Positions 21,201 through 24,631 of a stretch of DNA of 24,631 bases are shown here, in pieces. A program made the translations under genes and the position numbers. The notes beneath the pieces are model-generated. The model did not search any database. It was given only the letters and a program-made list of their open reading frames with translations, and was not told where the DNA came from. Position 1 is the stretch's first letter. Every line of letters starts with the position of its first letter. This stretch comes from Pelargonium nanum (Eukaryota > Streptophyta > Magnoliopsida > Geraniales > Geraniaceae): positions 1-24,631 of the forward strand of contig JAYMTF010001281.1 in the NCBI GenBank assembly GCA_036897485.1, written 5' to 3'.

Positions 21201-21936
21201 CTTGTAATCATATAGTCAAGGAAACTAACAAACAATTCCAAATTCACAATATCACAATTCAAAAGCAAAATTGAGAGCACATAACACATATCATCAAAAT
21301 TAACAACTATTACATAATTGAAAAAAAGGATATGATGGTCTTGACTGGATTATACTTGTAATGAACCGGCGAGGCCGGGCAGGCCAAGTGGTAGATCTGG
21401 TCAACCTCCAAGAGTATAGGCTCAACCACATCATGTCGAATGAGCTCGAACCGTGGATTCCCAAAATGGTGCTTCACATTCTCCTTCCTCCCAGTGAAAA
21501 AATTGTCGATAACAATCACATCGTCTCCTCTGGCAATAAGCTTGTCAACGAGGTGGCTGCCGACGAACCCAGCACCGCCGGTGACGACGATTCTCAGCCT
21601 CTTCCGGCCGATTCCGACGGGAATCCGGCCGAGATGGTTTCCCCGGAAGACCTGTTCCCGGCTGGCGAAGCTGGTGGCAAAGGTTCTGGGCATGAGCGAG
21701 TTGGGCTCGGCGGGGGTGAGGCGGGTGAGGGACGGCTGGAGGACGAAGAATGTGGATCCGATCAAGATTCCGACGAGGATGAAGAGCAGCCTCTGCTCCC
21801 GGAGGATGTAGTTGATGGATCTGGGCAGCGATCTGTGGTGCTTCATGGCTTTCGGCGAGTAAGTCGACGAGTGGGACGTGGGGATCTCCTCGTCTCGCTT
21901 GTGGCTCTGGCTCGACTGCTTGTGCAACAGCTTCAT
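18242..21936 (-). CDS. UXS: UDP-glucuronic acid decarboxylase (UDP-xylose synthase), membrane-anchored
   Basis: Seven minus-strand exons join in frame: 21936-21334, 21203-21056, 20956-20877, 19543-19460, 19343-19269, 18811-18719 and 18448-18242, giving 429 aa. The enzyme converts UDP-glucuronate to UDP-xylose and CO2 using bound NAD. Visible features are a short basic cytosolic N-terminus, one membrane segment (about residues 50-67, [17 protein letters not shown]), the NAD-binding TGGAGFVG (119-126), the TSTSEVYG strand (225-232) and the YxxxK catalytic pair Y256/K260 (CYDEGK). DPHKRKPDI near the C-terminus is typical of the family. A single N-terminal anchor indicates a type II Golgi membrane form, as in Arabidopsis UXS1, UXS2 and UXS4. 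The start at 21936 gives the usual MK-LHKQSS-like N-terminus; no earlier in-frame ATG exists close by. Intron 1 is AT-AC, the rest GT-AG. A four-codon upstream ORF lies at 22014-22000. Confidence 0.96.
19897..20161. mobile_element. Stowaway-like MITE in UXS intron 3
   Basis: The left end reads TACTCCGTCCAAAAATG and continues GTGTCAACTTTTCTA. The complement of the right end reads TATACTTTGTCCTAAAATA and continues ATGTCTACTTTTTCTA, so the ends form imperfect inverted repeats of about 35 bp. TA lies at both borders, as expected for Tc1/mariner-derived Stowaway elements, whose ends typically read CTCCCTCCGTCC. A second Stowaway-like end, GACACTCATTTTGGGA, lies at 20100-20115 inside the element, hinting at a compound or nested history. 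No transposase is encoded. Confidence 0.6.
20588..20836. mobile_element. second Stowaway-like MITE in UXS intron 3
   Basis: The left end reads CTACTTCCTCCTTCCCAAAA then TGAGT. The complement of the right end reads TAGCACCCCCTTCGTCTCAA then CATGAGTGTATT. These are imperfect inverted repeats of about 30 bp flanked by TA. The interior has no coding capacity. With the element at 19897-20161 it accounts for over a third of this 1,333-bp intron. The right end stops about 40 bp before exon 3, so it lies close to the acceptor side of the downstream exon in genomic order. Confidence 0.6.
21204..21333 (-). other. U12-type AT-AC intron of UXS (intron 1)
   Basis: On the minus strand exon 1 ends ...AAG ACC ATC and the intron opens ATATCCTTTTTTT, matching the U12 5' splice-site consensus ATATCCTT. 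Near the 3' end TTCCTTGAC (21223-21215) matches the U12 branch-site consensus TTCCTTRAC, with the likely branch A at 21216, 12 nt from the intron end at ...GATTAC. Joining there gives VKTI-KTNV, the expected conserved protein sequence. No GT donor near exon 1's end and no AG acceptor would keep both frame and the conserved residues. The length of 130 nt is ordinary. Confidence 0.93.
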
Positions 21937-22286
21937 TGGTTTCTGGGTTCTCACAATTACAGTAAAAAGGAGAGAGCTTTGAGCTCCGCTAGCTTAATTT
22001 CAAGCTCTGAGCATGGCTACGGAAATGACGGATCGGAGAGGAAGTAGCTATTTGGCAATGGAAATTTTCTGGTTACGAAAAATGGGGAAGGAGTGTAATA
22101 TGGGCCCATAGCTCTGACCAGGGCTCAGTTGGGCCTTGGCCCATTGTGGCCCATAGGCCCATTACTCGAACGAACTGAGCTGACCCGCAACGTTTAAAGC
22201 TTCTCTCTACAGCGTCTTCTTCATTTGAGAGATTTCTAGGGTTTTTCAAGCACTTTCGACCGGAGCCGCCGCAGCAGCAATTCACT
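21937..22286. promoter_or_regulatory. 350-bp divergent promoter between UXS and RPL35, site II and telo-box
   Basis: The start codons of UXS (minus) and RPL35 (plus) are separated by 350 bp that must contain both promoters and leaders. TGGGCC or its complement GGCCCA occurs at 22101-22106, 22103-22108, 22130-22135, 22138-22143, 22148-22153 and 22156-22161. These are site II elements, bound by TCP factors. A telo-box TAGGGTTT (complement AAACCCTA) lies at 22237-22244, downstream of the cluster on the RPL35 side. This pairing is characteristic of plant ribosomal-protein promoters. Whether UXS shares the control is an inference. Confidence 0.8.
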
Positions 22287-22460
22287 ATGGGTAATGGAAC
22301 CCATCTCCGCTCACATTTCCGTCTTTCGCTTCCAGTTTTTACTAAACTTTTTGAATATAAAGTTTTGATTTTTATTGATTTTTTGTCTTGAATCTGTGAA
22401 TAGCGAGAATCAAGGTTCACGAGCTGAGGAACAAGAGCAAGGCCGAGCTGTTGGCTCAGC

Positions 22461-22491
<31 letters not shown>

Positions 22492-24006
22492 CCGTGTCGC
22501 TAAGGTCACCGGAGGAGCTCCCAACAAGCTCTCGAAGATGTAATTTTAAGAACTACCTTATTGATGTTTTGTGTGGTTGGGTGTGGATTTCGAATCTTAT
22601 TGGGTTTTTTTTGTGTTGATTGTTGCAGCAAGGTTGTGAGGTTGTCGATTGCGCAGGTACTGACTGTGATTTCACAGAAGCAGAAGGCGGCTCTGAGGGA
22701 GGTCTACAAGAACAAGAAGTTTGTTCCTCTTGATCTCCGCCCCAAGAAGACCCGTGCCATCCGCAGACGCCTAACCAAGCATCAGGTTTTCTACTTGCTC
22801 TCACTGATAACATATGTCATGTTGGTTATTTCAACTTGTGTATATTTTATGAGAAGGTTACTGAAGTAATTGGAGTTGTAATTTTTCTGATTGGGTTGTG
22901 AAATTTTGTTATGATCTGATGAGATGTGTAACATGCTGTTGTGTTGAGCTATTTGGATTGATCTCAAGGATTGTTTAATGGGAGTAGTGGTTTTGGGCAT
23001 TTTCATTAGTAATTGGTAGCAGTAGCATTGATGTTTCCAAGTAGTCTTTGAACCTATACTCCATATTGGTCTAAAGTCCAAAGTACTGTGCATCTTACAG
23101 TCTTACAATGAATTAGTTACTTAGGAGTTAGGATCAAACTAAATGTCATATGAACTTGCCATTTATTCAGTGGTCTCTTAACAGTTAAGGCCTTAACTTC
23201 GGTGATAAGTTCTAAATGGCTTTTGTAGTCCATTTTTTCCCTAACACAGCTACTCAAATTTGGTAGAGGTTGAGTAGGATTCTGGTTGAACTAGAACAGT
23301 TCCTAGATTGTTGTCTAATTGGTCCACATAGTTTATAAACATGTAACTTTGAAGCGTAATTTTAAATGAGCTATAATACTTGAGAGTATGAAGGATAGTT
23401 AATAATTAGCATTGCTTTGGTGTAAACAGTTTACGGGTAGTTACATTCCAAAGCTGGTGGTATAACCACCTTGGCTAAGTGTACTATTTGAAAATCGATT
23501 TAAGGTAGTGTTTTTTTTGTTTGTTTTTTAAATGATGCCCATTGATGTTGTCATGGTGAGAAGTGAGATGGTTGAGGTTCTTTAGTTGGGAGTTTTTAAT
23601 GTCACTGGAAGGGTCATGCAATGAGCCCACAAGGCGTGTAGTCATTTATTATTACAAACATGCATGACCTCAGGCGATCAGGTTTACATTGAGCAAGAGG
23701 ATTGATGTAACCAATAGCACATAGTTGAGTCAGAAAACTTATTTTGTTTCTAAACTCTTGAAAGCTCTTACACACGTTTTCACATAAGGTCTACTGGTGC
23801 TGGCTTTCAAGTATAGTGCTTGTTTACCAAGATTCTAGTCGAAACGTTATTTGACCCACATGACCTCCTTCCCTTTTGCATTTGCATATCCATGGAAGAA
23901 AGCTAACGAGAATTTTGCTTTGTTGATGCAGTCATCTTTGAAGACAGAGCGGGAGAAGAAAAAGGAGATGTACTTTCCAATGAGGAAATACGCTATCAAG
24001 GTCTAG
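22287..24006 (+). CDS. RPL35: 60S ribosomal protein L35 (uL29)
   Basis: Four exons join in frame: 22287-22290, 22404-22539, 22629-22785 and 23932-24006, giving 123 aa, the usual length of plant L35. Exon 1 contributes only ATGG; its last G joins CG of exon 2 to make the alanine codon of [18 protein letters not shown]. The uL29 core follows ([20 protein letters not shown], then [20 protein letters not shown]). A basic eukaryote-specific C-terminal extension ([19 protein letters not shown], ending [12 protein letters not shown]) completes it. uL29 sits near the peptide exit tunnel of the large subunit and helps form the binding site for nascent-chain factors. Borders are GT-AG. The site II/telo-box promoter upstream fits a translation gene. 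The tiny first exon is easily missed by gene finders, which would start at an internal Met. Confidence 0.97.
22786..23931 (+). other. RPL35 intron 3, no embedded gene confirmed
   Basis: This intron of 1,146 bp is long for a ribosomal protein gene. Introns of such genes sometimes host box C/D snoRNAs. A TGATGAGAT-like word (TCTGATGAG at about 22916) is present, but I could not pair it with a properly spaced D box and terminal stem. No coding segment or clear transposon was seen. Confidence 0.5.
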
Positions 24007-24631
24007 GATGGAGTCAGCAGAGCTTTTATTTTTAGTTTCTCGTTATAGCTATGTGCTTTTGTTATGTTGGTGTAGGATCAAACCTTATGTCCCCTTGTTT
24101 CTGCCTTTGAACAATCTAGTTTTGTGCACTTACTGTTTTGGGTATAATTTTGTATCTCACAGTCCCATTTCAAAGATTTTGAGATTATTTTCCTTAGTAT
24201 CACATTGTCCTTCAGCTTGTCACCATATATTCTCAATACCTTGTCTCTCTTTCAAATTTCCCTGTTGAATTATAACCATTAATATGAGAGGTTTGCTGAG
24301 TGTTAGCAATGGCTTTAAAGCTGTGAAGTGTAAACATGTAAGTTGAGATTTAAGCCACAATTTTGGACATCTTTGGCTACTATTTTGTTAAACTCTTTTG
24401 TGAAAGCTCATATAGCAACATCCACCAATAGAGTAGGAGCAAACTATAAAACTGATACAACTTTACAATACAATTTAAAACATAAAAACTTCAAAAGAAC
24501 AAATCTATACTTATAAGCATTGAACATAGCAAATACGGAGATGACAAATGAAACCAACAGAATAACAAAACTATTCGGTATCGTTTGGATCGGGGAATCC
24601 AAATTACCATGGATTCTATATATTACAGGAA
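24007..24631. other. RPL35 3' flank and possible transposon end at the window edge
   Basis: The RPL35 3' UTR and downstream DNA carry no convincing second gene. Around 24575-24605 the sequence CGGTATCGTTTGGATCGGGG followed by AATCCAAATTACCATGG resembles the terminal repeats of short hAT-like plant elements, which often begin GTTTGG and continue GGGAATCC. The element, if real, is cut by the window end, so neither its other terminus nor a target duplication can be seen. Confidence 0.25.

Noticed and set aside
21361..22047. Long plus-strand frame of 228 codons opposite UXS exon 1
   Set aside because: It is antisense to the strongly conserved UXS first exon and its leader; the acidic, Gly-rich composition comes from the complementary strand and matches no family.
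22905..22950. Box C/D snoRNA in RPL35 intron 3
   Set aside because: A TGATGAG-like C box is present, but no CTGA D box at suitable distance with a terminal stem was found.

Overview
The window is plant nuclear DNA, most likely from a eudicot; nothing in it fixes the genus. The case rests on five intron-bearing or plant-specific protein genes, AT-rich introns with GT-AG (and one AT-AC) borders, site II and telo-box promoter motifs, and Stowaway-like MITE remnants. There is no operon, CRISPR array, phage or bacterial element.

Layout, left to right. 1-180: a GC-rich block that may be a 5' exon of a minus-strand gene lying outside the window. 500-7200: a five-exon plus-strand gene for a TON1-recruiting-motif (TRM/LONGIFOLIA-like) protein of 991 aa, with paired ABRE/G-box motifs upstream and several small upstream ORFs in its presumed leader. 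8184-8963: a single-exon plus-strand gene for a DUF7086 protein (259 aa) with an EAR-like motif. 11336-12739: a three-exon minus-strand gene for a heavy-metal-associated-domain protein of the NAKR (SODIUM POTASSIUM ROOT DEFECTIVE) group, 304 aa. 13100-17880: about 5 kb without a convincing gene, very AT-rich in the middle, holding a three-copy 35-bp tandem repeat and decayed repeat-element remnants. 18242-21936: a seven-exon minus-strand gene for a membrane-anchored UDP-glucuronic acid decarboxylase (UXS, 429 aa). 22287-24006: a four-exon plus-strand gene for ribosomal protein uL29 (RPL35, 123 aa).

The genes do not form a pathway. They act in microtubule-array organisation (TRM), an unknown probably nuclear role (DUF7086), phloem and ion homeostasis (NAKR), UDP-xylose supply for the wall (UXS) and translation (RPL35). 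The one shared regulatory unit is the 350-bp divergent interval between UXS and RPL35.

The most notable item is the first UXS intron. It begins ATATCCTTTT and ends in AC after a perfect TTCCTTGAC branch-site motif, which makes it a minor-spliceosome (U12-type) AT-AC intron, and without this reading the reading frame cannot be joined. I found no evidence of a new biological system; the remaining observations are regulatory or repeat-structure leads. All exon joins were made by eye from frame continuity, splice borders and remembered family resemblance, without alignment software.
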